A stretch of DNA of 64,000 bases from Streptomyces sp. NRRL B-24484. Lineage in GTDB: Bacteria > Actinomycetota > Actinomycetes > Streptomycetales > Streptomycetaceae. Within the stretch, counting starts at the first letter, position 1. Each line of letters begins with the position of its first letter. Shown here one piece after another: positions 24,020 through 31,511 of the stretch. Under the pieces are notes generated by a model. It saw only the letters and a list, made by a program, of their open reading frames with translations, ran no database searches and was not told where the DNA came from. The stretch is taken from positions 1 to 64,000 of the forward strand of contig NZ_JOAI01000041.1 in the NCBI RefSeq assembly GCF_000717715.1. The letters run 5' to 3'. Made by a program: the position numbers and the translations under genes.

Positions 24020-25957
24020 ATGAACACAGCCCCCTCCTGGCAGCCACCCGAATGGCCACACTGCGGACATGGCGCTGTCTCTGGTCTGAACCCAGTCGGC
24101 TGCCGCGGCATCCACGTCCCCGGCCGCACGGCCTGCCTGGCCCACCTGGCGGATGCCGCCCGCGACGCCTACCTGGCCGACCTGGCTCCCTGCGCCGACA
24201 TCGACCATCGCGGCACCCACTTCACCAAGATCCTTCTCAACGCACTCCTTCAGGCGCTTCGGGACCCCACTACCGGACGACCCCATCTCGGCACTGCCCG
24301 GTTCGACGAGGCGACGTTCTCCAGCAATGCCAGTTTCGGCGGGGCGTCGTTCGCTGGCGACGCAGAGTTCCGATGGGCAAAGTTCTCCGGCGACGCCTGG
24401 TTCCGATGGGCGAAGTTCTCCCGCCATGCCTCGTTCGTCGGGGCGGAGTTCTCCGGCAACGTGAGATTCGACAGTGCGGAGTTCTTAGGCGGCGCCACGT
24501 TCGAGAACGCGGAGTTCGCCAGTGGTGCTGGGTTCGTCCTCGCAAGGTTCTCCAGCGTCACATTCCACGGGGCGAAGTTCGCCGGCGACGCCTCATTCGG
24601 TAGGGTGAAGTTTTCCGACTTCACCTCATTCGACAGGGCAAAGTTCTTCGGCATCGCACTGTTCAGCAGGGCGAAATTCTCCCGCCGTGCCTCGTTTGTT
24701 GAGGCAGAGTTCTCCGGATTCCCTATGTTCGACAAAGCGTCGTTTTCCAGCGAGGCCGTGTTTCGTTGGGCTTCGTTCTCCGGCGACGCATCGTTTGTTG
24801 AGGCAGAGTTCTCCGGCGACGCCACGTTCGACAGGGCGAGGTTTGCAGCACTGTCGTCGTTCGGTCCACTTGTGTGCGTACAACAAGTTGATCTATCTGG
24901 TGCGACGTTTGAGGCGCCGGTGACGATAGAGATCGCGGCCAGTACAGTGCGCTGTGTACGGACGCAATGGAACTCAACGGTGACCCTGCGTCTGCGCTAT
25001 GCGACCCTGGACCTCGGTGACGCAGTTCTCTCTTCCCCGGTTGCCGTTACCACCCACCCGGCGCCATTCACCACCGGCTTCGATAGGACGATGGACGAGA
25101 GTGAGCTGATCCCCCTCGACCCCAGTGTCCAAGTGATCTCGGTCCAGGGGGTAGACGCCTCCCATCTGGTTCTGACGAATACCGACTTAACATCCTGTGT
25201 TTTCTCCGGGGCCTTCCACCTGGACCAACTTCGTCTGGAAGGCCGCTGTAGCTTCGCCAGCACGCCCGCTGGCTTCCACATGCGTGGGATCTGGCCCTAC
25301 TGCTGGTGGACCCGCCGATACACCCTTACCGAAGAACACCACTGGCGCGCGCACCGCAGCGCCGAGAACCCCAGCCCCCCGCATGGGTGGCACAGCTATG
25401 CGCCGCGGCCCACAGCCGCCGGGCCCGAGAGTCTGGCCGCGACCTATAGGCAGCTGCGCAAGGCGTTCGAGGACCGCAAGAACGAGCCCGGGGCGGCGGA
25501 TTTTTACTACGGCGAGATGGAGATGCGCCGCCACGATCAGACTGGAACCCCGCGCGCCGAGCGCGCCCTACTTTGCGTGTACTGGCTGCTGTCCGGTTAT
25601 GGCCTGCGCGCCTCCCGTGCTCTGCTCTGGCTCGGGGTCACCATGACCAGCACGGTCCTGGCCATGATCCTCTGGGGTTTGCCCACGACGGTGCCACTGC
25701 CCAGCGCCACCGGCACCATCACGGGTAACACTCTCAGCTTGAGCACGAACAACCCAGACCTGTCCATCACTGGCGACCAATGGTCGCTCGAGCGTGCCGA
25801 CCGGGCCGTCCGAGTGTCCGTCAACGCCGTGGTCTTTCGGACCTCCGGGCAGAACCTCACCCGCCGCGGAACCTACATCGAGATGGTGTCGAGGATCATC
25901 GAGCCTATCCTGCTCGCGCTCGCCCTCTTAGCCATCCGGGCACGTGTAAAGCGATGA
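24020..25957 (+). CDS. Pentapeptide-repeat membrane protein with N-terminal Cys motif
   Basis: 645 residues if it starts at ATG 24020 (the frame is open to GTG 23924 and neither start has a clear ribosome site). Order: CGHGAVSGLNPVGCRG...CLAHL (about 14-46), a Cys/His motif found ahead of pentapeptide repeats in Streptomyces; then about 40 pentapeptides (95-290) of A-x-F-S-x type (DASFVEAEFSG), predicted to form a right-handed beta-helix; a beta-rich second module; a YRQLRKAFEDRKNEPGAADFYYGEMEMRR helix; and hydrophobic helices near 530-555 and 620-640. The FYYGEMEMRR motif plus helices resembles membrane-bound pentapeptide proteins with ion-channel-like ends. Function unproven; effector or stress role possible. 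Confidence 0.75.
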   Translation: MNTAPSWQPPEWPHCGHGAVSGLNPVGCRGIHVPGRTACLAHLADAARDAYLADLAPCADIDHRGTHFTKILLNALLQALRDPTTGRPHLGTARFDEATFSSNASFGGASFAGDAEFRWAKFSGDAWFRWAKFSRHASFVGAEFSGNVRFDSAEFLGGATFENAEFASGAGFVLARFSSVTFHGAKFAGDASFGRVKFSDFTSFDRAKFFGIALFSRAKFSRRASFVEAEFSGFPMFDKASFSSEAVFRWASFSGDASFVEAEFSGDATFDRARFAALSSFGPLVCVQQVDLSGATFEAPVTIEIAASTVRCVRTQWNSTVTLRLRYATLDLGDAVLSSPVAVTTHPAPFTTGFDRTMDESELIPLDPSVQVISVQGVDASHLVLTNTDLTSCVFSGAFHLDQLRLEGRCSFASTPAGFHMRGIWPYCWWTRRYTLTEEHHWRAHRSAENPSPPHGWHSYAPRPTAAGPESLAATYRQLRKAFEDRKNEPGAADFYYGEMEMRRHDQTGTPRAERALLCVYWLLSGYGLRASRALLWLGVTMTSTVLAMILWGLPTTVPLPSATGTITGNTLSLSTNNPDLSITGDQWSLERADRAVRVSVNAVVFRTSGQNLTRRGTYIEMVSRIIEPILLALALLAIRARVKR

Positions 25958-26384
25958 CTGCAGTCTCAAGTCCGGGGGGCAGGCCGGTTTGCCCAGGCGC
26001 GCCGTGCAGAAAGAACGAGATTGCTCATTAATCTTTCCCCTAGTCCGCCGTTTTGGGGCTTAGCCGATCAGTGCGTGCCGCACTGGGATGCTCGCCCCGG
26101 AAGCGGCCAGCACTGCACCGGCCGCGGGTCCGCTGCCGAGGAAGGCCAGGCCCCGACGATCAGGCCGAAGAAGACCGCGATGAGGAGGGGTGGGCGCGCT
26201 TTGCCAGCGTGCACCCATTCACTGCGACCCTCGATCTTGCCGACGTGCTCTCCGCCCCCCTCCAGCGGGGACTCAGGCGCGGCCAAAGTCCAGGGAGCCC
26301 ATCACCGAGAGGAACCAGGACCAGGTGGGACCGCCAGCAGGTGAGCGGCTACCTGCCTCGAAGGGAGCAAGGGGAGCAAGCGAT
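25958..26384. other. Spacer without a supported gene
   Basis: About 430 bases. Several frames are open but lack ribosome sites. One plus-strand frame (26053-26388) contains WARFASVHPFTATLDLADVL and could be a relic of a recombinase-like or mobile gene, but this is too weak to call. Confidence 0.3.
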
Positions 26385-26415
26385 TTGATGGGGCGACCGG
26401 GCCTGGCCTTATAGT
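26385..26415 (+). promoter_or_regulatory. Promoter for a probably leaderless DUF3800 mRNA
   Basis: TTGATG (26385-26390) and TATAGT (26410-26415) with a 19-base spacer. The GTG start lies at 26422, seven bases after the -10, which puts the transcription start at or next to the start codon; no ribosome site is present. Confidence 0.45.
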
Positions 26416-26421
26416 CCGACG

Positions 26422-27189
26422 GTGTACTTGTGCTACGTCGATGATTCGGGCTCGGACAACATTCGCACCCTGACCGGTCTGCTGGTGCCGGCCGCAGGCT
26501 GGAGCGATGCGATGCACTGCTGGCTGGAGGGTCGGCGGGCGGTCGAGGCCGAGTGGGGCGTGGCGAAGAGCACCGAGCTGCACGCTGTGAAGCTGGTCAA
26601 GGGCCGGGGCAGGTTCTGTGTGACGGAGGAGCAGGACAAGCTGTTCCAGAAGCCGGCCCGGATCGCCGCGCACGAGATGCTGCTCAAGCGGCTGGCACGG
26701 TGCGAGAACGTGACGGTCACGACGGTGGCCTGCCGGACCAGCGTTCTCCCGGACGTGTACACCTGCCTCGTCGAGCACCTCGAGGAGTGGGCCGCGGCCG
26801 AGGACACCCACGTGATGGTGGTCCTCGACGGCAACCCGGGGCCGGCGGACACCGACGGCCTGACCGTGGAGGCCGCGAGCGAGGCCTGGCGGCATGCCGT
26901 GCGCAACGCCGCCCCGTACCGGGGCGTGCACCGTGGTCTGCCGCTGGCGTCCCGCCGGGTGCTGGAGGACCCGGTGATGCAGGACAGCGCTCACAGCCAG
27001 CTCATCCAGGCCGCCGACATGGTCGCGTACGCGGCCTACCACCACCTAGCCTGCTCCGATCCCACGCTGTGGCCGAAGCTGAAGCCGATCGGCCCGATGT
27101 CCCGTTCCTACCGCCGGCTGAGCTCGCGGTGGCTGGGCGACCCTGCAGGCGAGGGGATCGTGTGGCGGGACCCGGCCGGCGGTTCCTGA
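26422..27189 (+). CDS. DUF3800 family protein (RNase H-like fold)
   Basis: 255 residues from GTG 26422. The family hallmarks are present: YLCYVDDSGS at the N-terminus (normally YxDESG), a central VMVVLDGNPG, and the C-terminal SAHSQLIQAADMVAYAAYHH with the conserved Gln-x-x-Asp. These acidic residues line the putative active site of an RNase H/resolvase-like fold. DUF3800 genes are frequent in defence islands and mobile elements, but no activity is established. The mRNA seems leaderless and ends at a hairpin. Confidence 0.8.
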   Translation: MYLCYVDDSGSDNIRTLTGLLVPAAGWSDAMHCWLEGRRAVEAEWGVAKSTELHAVKLVKGRGRFCVTEEQDKLFQKPARIAAHEMLLKRLARCENVTVTTVACRTSVLPDVYTCLVEHLEEWAAAEDTHVMVVLDGNPGPADTDGLTVEAASEAWRHAVRNAAPYRGVHRGLPLASRRVLEDPVMQDSAHSQLIQAADMVAYAAYHHLACSDPTLWPKLKPIGPMSRSYRRLSSRWLGDPAGEGIVWRDPAGGS

Positions 27190-27213
27190 GGAACTGGCTC
27201 GGGAACGCAGAAA

Positions 27214-27232
27214 CCCCCGGACGGACCGGGGG
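27214..27232 (+). terminator. Terminator after the DUF3800 gene
   Basis: CCCCCGG and CCGGGGG pair around a 5-base loop, 25 bases beyond the stop codon. Confidence 0.65.
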
Positions 27233-27333
27233 CCTACGAGGTGCAAGATCCCTTGGGCGTTCTCGATCGAGCGCATAGGACCTTGCACATATATGTTCGC
27301 GGATACAGCAAGCAATGGCAAGCTACGCGGGCA

Positions 27334-27383
27334 GTGACCGTTCTCTCGCGGGTCGGGCCGTGGGCCCGGCCCCGAGAGGTCAC
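27334..27383 (-). terminator. Terminator overlapping the stop of the 27380-27601 gene
   Basis: GTGACC...GGTCAC, CTCTCG/CGAGAG and CGGGCC/GGCCCG nest into one interrupted stem of about 20 pairs. The gene's TGA lies inside the outer arm. Confidence 0.6.
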
Positions 27384-27601
27384 TGATCGGAGATGAGCTG
27401 CTGGAACAGTGCGCATTCCATGGCGTGCCACTCGCGGACCATGACCTCACCGTCGTCGGCCCGGATGACCTCGAAGTGCCAGGGCAGGCAGTCGGTGCAG
27501 GGCCACACCTCGTAGGGCGCCCCGTTCTCGTCGAAGGCGGGCAGATCGACGGAGCCGACGGGTGCGTCGTAGGTGACCTTGCGGCTGCGCGGTGACGTCA
27601 T
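27380..27601 (-). CDS. Small hypothetical protein
   Basis: 73 residues from ATG 27601, 19 bases after the stop of the STAND gene, so in the same unit. Acidic, beta-rich; WPCTDCLPWHFEVIRA carries a CxxC plus His, and AMECALFQQLI a third Cys. May be a small regulatory partner of the NTPase; no family known. Confidence 0.55.
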   Translation of the reverse strand: MTSPRSRKVTYDAPVGSVDLPAFDENGAPYEVWPCTDCLPWHFEVIRADDGEVMVREWHAMECALFQQLISDQ

Positions 27602-27620
27602 GGGTTCTCGGATCCTTCTT

Positions 27621-30350
27621 TCAGCGGGTGCCAGTGTTCAGGTGGGCCTGCCGCGTGGTGACCAGGGCCCGCCACCTGGTGTGCACGGGCTCTTCTGCGT
27701 CGAGCCAACGGACGGCCGTTGAGGTGTCGGGGTGCTGGCCAGCCATGAAGTGGGCGATGTCCGTGTAGTGGGCGTAGTCGCCGCCGCGGGCGAGGTCGCG
27801 CAGGCGGGCCTGGGCGGCCGCGTGGGCAGCATCGTCGCCGCGGACGGCGTGGTGGAAGGCGGCGGCAAGCTCGAGCGCGGCCTGCGCGGCGACGATACCG
27901 GCGGCGGCGGTCTCGGTGCGCAGGACCTGGATGCGGTCGTCGACGCCGTCCAGGCCCGCGTCGCGGACGATAGCCGCGGTGCGGACGGTCAGGGCGGTTG
28001 CGCGCAGGTCGAGGCCGGTCAGGAGCTGCTCGGCGAGGTCGATCTCGTCGGCGGCGGCCTCGGGATCGGTGAAGGCGAGCACGAAGGCACGCTGGGCCTG
28101 GGAGGTCGCACGCTCTCCGGCAACACCATGCTGCTCGGCCTGGGTCCGGGCGGCGAGGTAGGCGTCGGCGGCGGCCGCCATGTCGCCGTGAGGCCACAGG
28201 ATGTCGCCCTCGACACGGCGCTGCCGGCCCTTCCACCCGAGGCCCTGCGCGGCCTGGTGGGCGGCGGGGAAGTCACCGGCGAGACGGGCGAGATGGACCA
28301 GGCCGCGGCGGGCCGCCGGCGCGAGGCGGCCGCCGCCGTCGGCGACGAGCTGCATGCCGCGGCGGGAGTCCAGGCGGTGGCCGAGGTCCCGCTGCGCCTT
28401 GGCGAGGTAGTAGACGGCCATGTGCTGCAGGTCGTCGGGCAGCAGACCGGCTGCGGTGACGGTCGACAGGCGCTGGACGGTGCGGGAGCGGTGCTCGTGC
28501 TGCCGACGGGCGAGCGTGCTGAGCAGCTCGACCAGCGCGTCGGCGGCCGTGGCCAGCGCCTGCCCGCCACCCGGGTCCGCGGCAGCAGCCGGGGCGAGGG
28601 GCTCCCACACGGAGTCGGACACATACGTCCAGGCCGCGTCCGTGAGCCAGCCGAGGCCGAGGCGGTGGTTACGGGCGAGCGCGAGGCCTTGGCGCAGGCA
28701 GGCGACCAGCAGCCGCCGGCCGCCGCCCGGGGTGCCGGTCCACTGCCGGCCGAGGGCGTCGAAGGCCCGCAGCGCGGCGCTCGCCCAGTCCTGGTCGGAC
28801 CAGCGGTCGTCGCTCTGGTCGTCGGCCCGGCGCACGGCGGAGCGCACCACGCCGTGCAGGTGATAGGGCCACGGGGCGAGCGGGTTCTCGCGGACGAAGG
28901 GCCGCTCGATCAGGCGCAGCGCCGGGGCCTGGTGGGTCATGGCGGCGGCTGTGGTGGCGAGGGGGACGTCGAAGGCGTCGAGGAGGCTGGCGGCGCGCAG
29001 TACGTGGCGCTCATCGGGGGTGAGGTCTTGGAGGGTGCGGGCGATGAGGGCGGGGAAGTCGTGGTCGAAGTCGGCCGGCTCGGGGGTGCGGGTGCGGCGG
29101 ATTTCCAGGAAGCGCATGACGGCGAGGTCGAGGAACAGCGGCAGGCCGTGGGAGCGGGCAGTGATGACCTGGCGCAGCTCGTTGCCGATGAGGGGCTGGC
29201 CGTTCGTGGTGAGGCGGCGGGCGAGGTAGTCGTCGCAGTCCTCGGGGCTGAAGTCGCCGATCAGGATTTGCCGGTCGGCCACCGGCACCGGGCCAGGCAC
29301 GGCACTGGGCGCAGTGCCGTCGGGCCCGGTGCCTGCCAGTGCGGTGACGGGGGTGGTGCGGGCGGCGGGGATGTGGGCGGCGAGCTGCGGCCAGGCGGCG
29401 GGCCCGGTGTAGTCGAGGTGCCCCTGCAGGGCGCTGTCGGCCCACTGCAGGCGGCTGCGGCCGGTGATGACGAACAGGGCGTTCGGCATCAGCCAGACCA
29501 CGCGCTGGATCAGGCGCTCCAGGTCGCGGTTGGTGCGGTCCCCGGTGTCCTCGAAGGTGTCGAGAAGGACCACCGGTACGACGGCGTCCTTGGCGGGCAG
29601 CCGGTCGATCTCGTAGGCGAGCAGGTGCGGGTAGAAGGAGAGCGCGTCCAGGTCCGGTTCCGCCTCCAGCAGGTCCGCGAGCCGCGGGCAGCCGGCCAGC
29701 GCCCGGGCCGTGGTGCGGCGCTCGCGCACCGCCCGCACGACAGCGCCGGCGACATGACCGACGGCCGAGCCGACGGCGCCCGGCAGCGCGAGGGCCTGCG
29801 CGGCCTCCGACAGCGCGGACTGCACCTGGCCGGGCAGCGCCTTGGCAAAACGGCTCACCAGCCCCGCGCGGCGCAGATACTCCTCCAGAGGCTCGCCCGG
29901 ATGGTTGTGCTCCCAGTACCGCACCAGAGCGATGTCGAACGCGGGCAGAGCCCGGTCCAGGCCGGCCAGGGCCAGGCGCAGCGTGAGGACCAGGCGCTCG
30001 AAGTCGCCGCCGGCGGAGCGGGCGAGGTCGATGCGCACCGGCAGCAGCCGGGGCGAGGCGGGCCAGGTGGGCTCGCCCCACTGGGCGGGGCGCAGGGCCG
30101 TGTCGGCGAGCGCAGCCTCCAGCTTCCGCGACAGGGTGCTCTTGCCGATGCCGCCGACACCGTGGAAGACCAGCACGTTGCGCCGCGCTGCTTCCAGGTC
30201 CTGGACGTCGAAGCCCGGTGCGGTCACGGCGGCCAGGTGCCCGGTGAGCGCGTCCGCGACCGCCTGCCACTGGCCCTGCCGGTTGGTGAACGCCTCGTCC
30301 GTTCCCACGCGCTCGTTCGAGCCGAACCGTGCCCGCAGATCCCCCGCCAC
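27621..30350 (-). CDS. STAND-type NTPase with helical-repeat C-terminus
   Basis: 909 residues from GTG 30350 (AGGGGA upstream). A short N-terminus (NRQGQWQAVADAL) precedes Walker A GVGGIGKST (Lys70); VVPVVLLDTFEDTG (about 265) is Walker B; LFVITGRSRLQW (about 295) is the sensor arginine; SHGLPLFLDLAVMRFLEI is the GxP-type motif of NB-ARC/STAND NTPases; a winged helix follows (LIARTLQDLTPDERHVLRAASLL). From about 520 on, alanine-rich helical repeats of TPR type. Proteins of this plan act as switches in signalling or, in Avs-like systems, phage sensing. No N-terminal effector domain is fused, so any effector must be separate. Confidence 0.75.
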   Translation of the reverse strand: MAGDLRARFGSNERVGTDEAFTNRQGQWQAVADALTGHLAAVTAPGFDVQDLEAARRNVLVFHGVGGIGKSTLSRKLEAALADTALRPAQWGEPTWPASPRLLPVRIDLARSAGGDFERLVLTLRLALAGLDRALPAFDIALVRYWEHNHPGEPLEEYLRRAGLVSRFAKALPGQVQSALSEAAQALALPGAVGSAVGHVAGAVVRAVRERRTTARALAGCPRLADLLEAEPDLDALSFYPHLLAYEIDRLPAKDAVVPVVLLDTFEDTGDRTNRDLERLIQRVVWLMPNALFVITGRSRLQWADSALQGHLDYTGPAAWPQLAAHIPAARTTPVTALAGTGPDGTAPSAVPGPVPVADRQILIGDFSPEDCDDYLARRLTTNGQPLIGNELRQVITARSHGLPLFLDLAVMRFLEIRRTRTPEPADFDHDFPALIARTLQDLTPDERHVLRAASLLDAFDVPLATTAAAMTHQAPALRLIERPFVRENPLAPWPYHLHGVVRSAVRRADDQSDDRWSDQDWASAALRAFDALGRQWTGTPGGGRRLLVACLRQGLALARNHRLGLGWLTDAAWTYVSDSVWEPLAPAAAADPGGGQALATAADALVELLSTLARRQHEHRSRTVQRLSTVTAAGLLPDDLQHMAVYYLAKAQRDLGHRLDSRRGMQLVADGGGRLAPAARRGLVHLARLAGDFPAAHQAAQGLGWKGRQRRVEGDILWPHGDMAAAADAYLAARTQAEQHGVAGERATSQAQRAFVLAFTDPEAAADEIDLAEQLLTGLDLRATALTVRTAAIVRDAGLDGVDDRIQVLRTETAAAGIVAAQAALELAAAFHHAVRGDDAAHAAAQARLRDLARGGDYAHYTDIAHFMAGQHPDTSTAVRWLDAEEPVHTRWRALVTTRQAHLNTGTR

Positions 30351-30481
30351 CGCGTCCCCTCCCGCCGATCTGACCCGGCATCAACCTACGCCCTCGCGAC
30401 ACGGTCGGCAGGGCCCCGCGTTGTGGCCGGCCCGGGACGGGGCGGACAATGGCTTGATCGTTTCCGAGCCGAGGTGGACCC

Positions 30482-30772
30482 GTGCCCAACCCACAGCCCC
30501 AGGACAGCCCCGACTACTCCGGGCTGCCCGCGTCCGGCCGCGAGGACACGCAGGCGCTGGACGCCGTGCAGGCGGTGGCGGCCTGGTACCGGGCCCGGAT
30601 CGGCGCCGAGCGCGCGAAGCCAGCCCCAGACACGGAACGCATCGACCGCTGGACCGCGGCCCTGCACGCCACAACAACCGACCGGATCCGCCTCGTCGCG
30701 GCCGACGTCGAGGAGCAGACGGAGATCGGGGCCCGCTACACCGCGCTGCTGGCCGAGCTGAGGGGGCGATAG
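30482..30772 (+). CDS. Small helical protein, divergent from the STAND NTPase
   Basis: 96 residues from GTG 30482 (GAGGTGGACCC upstream). Helical: DAVQAVAAWYRARIGAERA, TDRIRLVAADVEEQTEIGARYTALLAELRGR. Its last 60 bases are repeated in altered form at 31449-31511. The 131-bp divergent spacer with the STAND gene suggests shared control; a partner or adaptor role is possible. Confidence 0.55.
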   Translation: MPNPQPQDSPDYSGLPASGREDTQALDAVQAVAAWYRARIGAERAKPAPDTERIDRWTAALHATTTDRIRLVAADVEEQTEIGARYTALLAELRGR

Positions 30773-30817
30773 CCGAAGACGAGGCAGGCAGGGCAGGGCG
30801 TTCGACACTGCCCTGGC

Positions 30818-31378
30818 TCAGGGACGGTTGGTGCACACCAGGCGCCCGATGTCCCGCAACTGTTCTTGCTGGGCTCGCCGGCCCGGAGGACGATCATGGC
30901 CGCCGCAGGCCAACCAGGTGCCGTTGCTCCCGATATAGATGCCCACCACGCCTCCGTGATGGCTGCAGGCACCTCGCTTCCCGATCGCTGCGGACCCTGA
31001 GCCGTCGGCGCACCCCGCCCCCTGGTAGGACCAGCTGACCGGCACGTAGCTTGGCGATGGAGACGAGGCCGGGTCGGGCTCCATGTCCCGGGAGGTCAGC
31101 GGAAGTACGATCAAGAACACGACGATGTAGGCCACGACAAGCGCGCCCAACCCGCTCAGTGCGACCCACTGCAGGCATCTCCGCCACCGCGGAATTGGTG
31201 GAGAGCGCGGAGGCGGTGGCGGCTCCACGAGCAGGCCGTCACGCTTCGCCCAATAGCGGACCAGCTTCGGATTGCTGCGATCGAAGTGCCGCACAAACCC
31301 TCCCCGACCTGGCGTTGTCGCGGATCCTCCCACACTCCATGGCCACTCGACGGAGCGATCTGTGACTTCGGATCCCAC
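30818..31378 (-). CDS. Membrane-anchored protein with DUF3761-like domain
   Basis: 186 residues from GTG 31378; GTG 31294 (GGGGAGG just upstream) gives 158 residues and may be the true start. One transmembrane helix (about 92-117, LSGLGALVVAYIVVFLIVLP), then an extracytoplasmic part with CADGSGSAAIGKRGACSHHGGV, which matches the DUF3761 pattern (CxDG...GxCSHHGGV), and further cysteines (LACGG, LVCTN). Likely a small surface protein. It interrupts the duplicated gene end described at 31449-31511. Confidence 0.6.
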   Translation of the reverse strand: MGSEVTDRSVEWPWSVGGSATTPGRGGFVRHFDRSNPKLVRYWAKRDGLLVEPPPPPRSPPIPRWRRCLQWVALSGLGALVVAYIVVFLIVLPLTSRDMEPDPASSPSPSYVPVSWSYQGAGCADGSGSAAIGKRGACSHHGGVVGIYIGSNGTWLACGGHDRPPGRRAQQEQLRDIGRLVCTNRP

Positions 31379-31448
31379 GCAACGAGGACTCGCGCCGGCA
31401 CGGTCCGCGGCAGGCCCGGCGGTGTTCCACCGGGGCTGCCACAGGCGC

Positions 31449-31511
31449 GGTCTCGAGCAGACGATCAGCGCTCGCTACACCGCGCTGCTGGCCGAGCTGA
31501 CCGACCGGTAG
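31449..31511 (+). pseudogene. Duplicated 3' end of the 30482-30772 gene
   Basis: The plus strand here encodes LEQTISARYTALLAELTDR followed by TAG, against EEQTEIGARYTALLAELRGR and TAG at 30710-30772. A run of 28 bases is identical. The upstream part of the frame has no similarity, so it is a fragment, lying inside the tail of the minus-strand zeta-toxin gene. Confidence 0.65.

Noticed and set aside
24300..24890. Short tandem repeats as a CRISPR-like or satellite array
   Set aside because: The repeats are imperfect, in frame and encode pentapeptides; no constant repeat with unique spacers.
27732..30761. Open plus-strand frame of about 1000 codons
   Set aside because: It lies opposite the STAND NTPase, is Gly/Val/Glu-rich without domains and arises from the GC-skewed third codon positions of the real gene.
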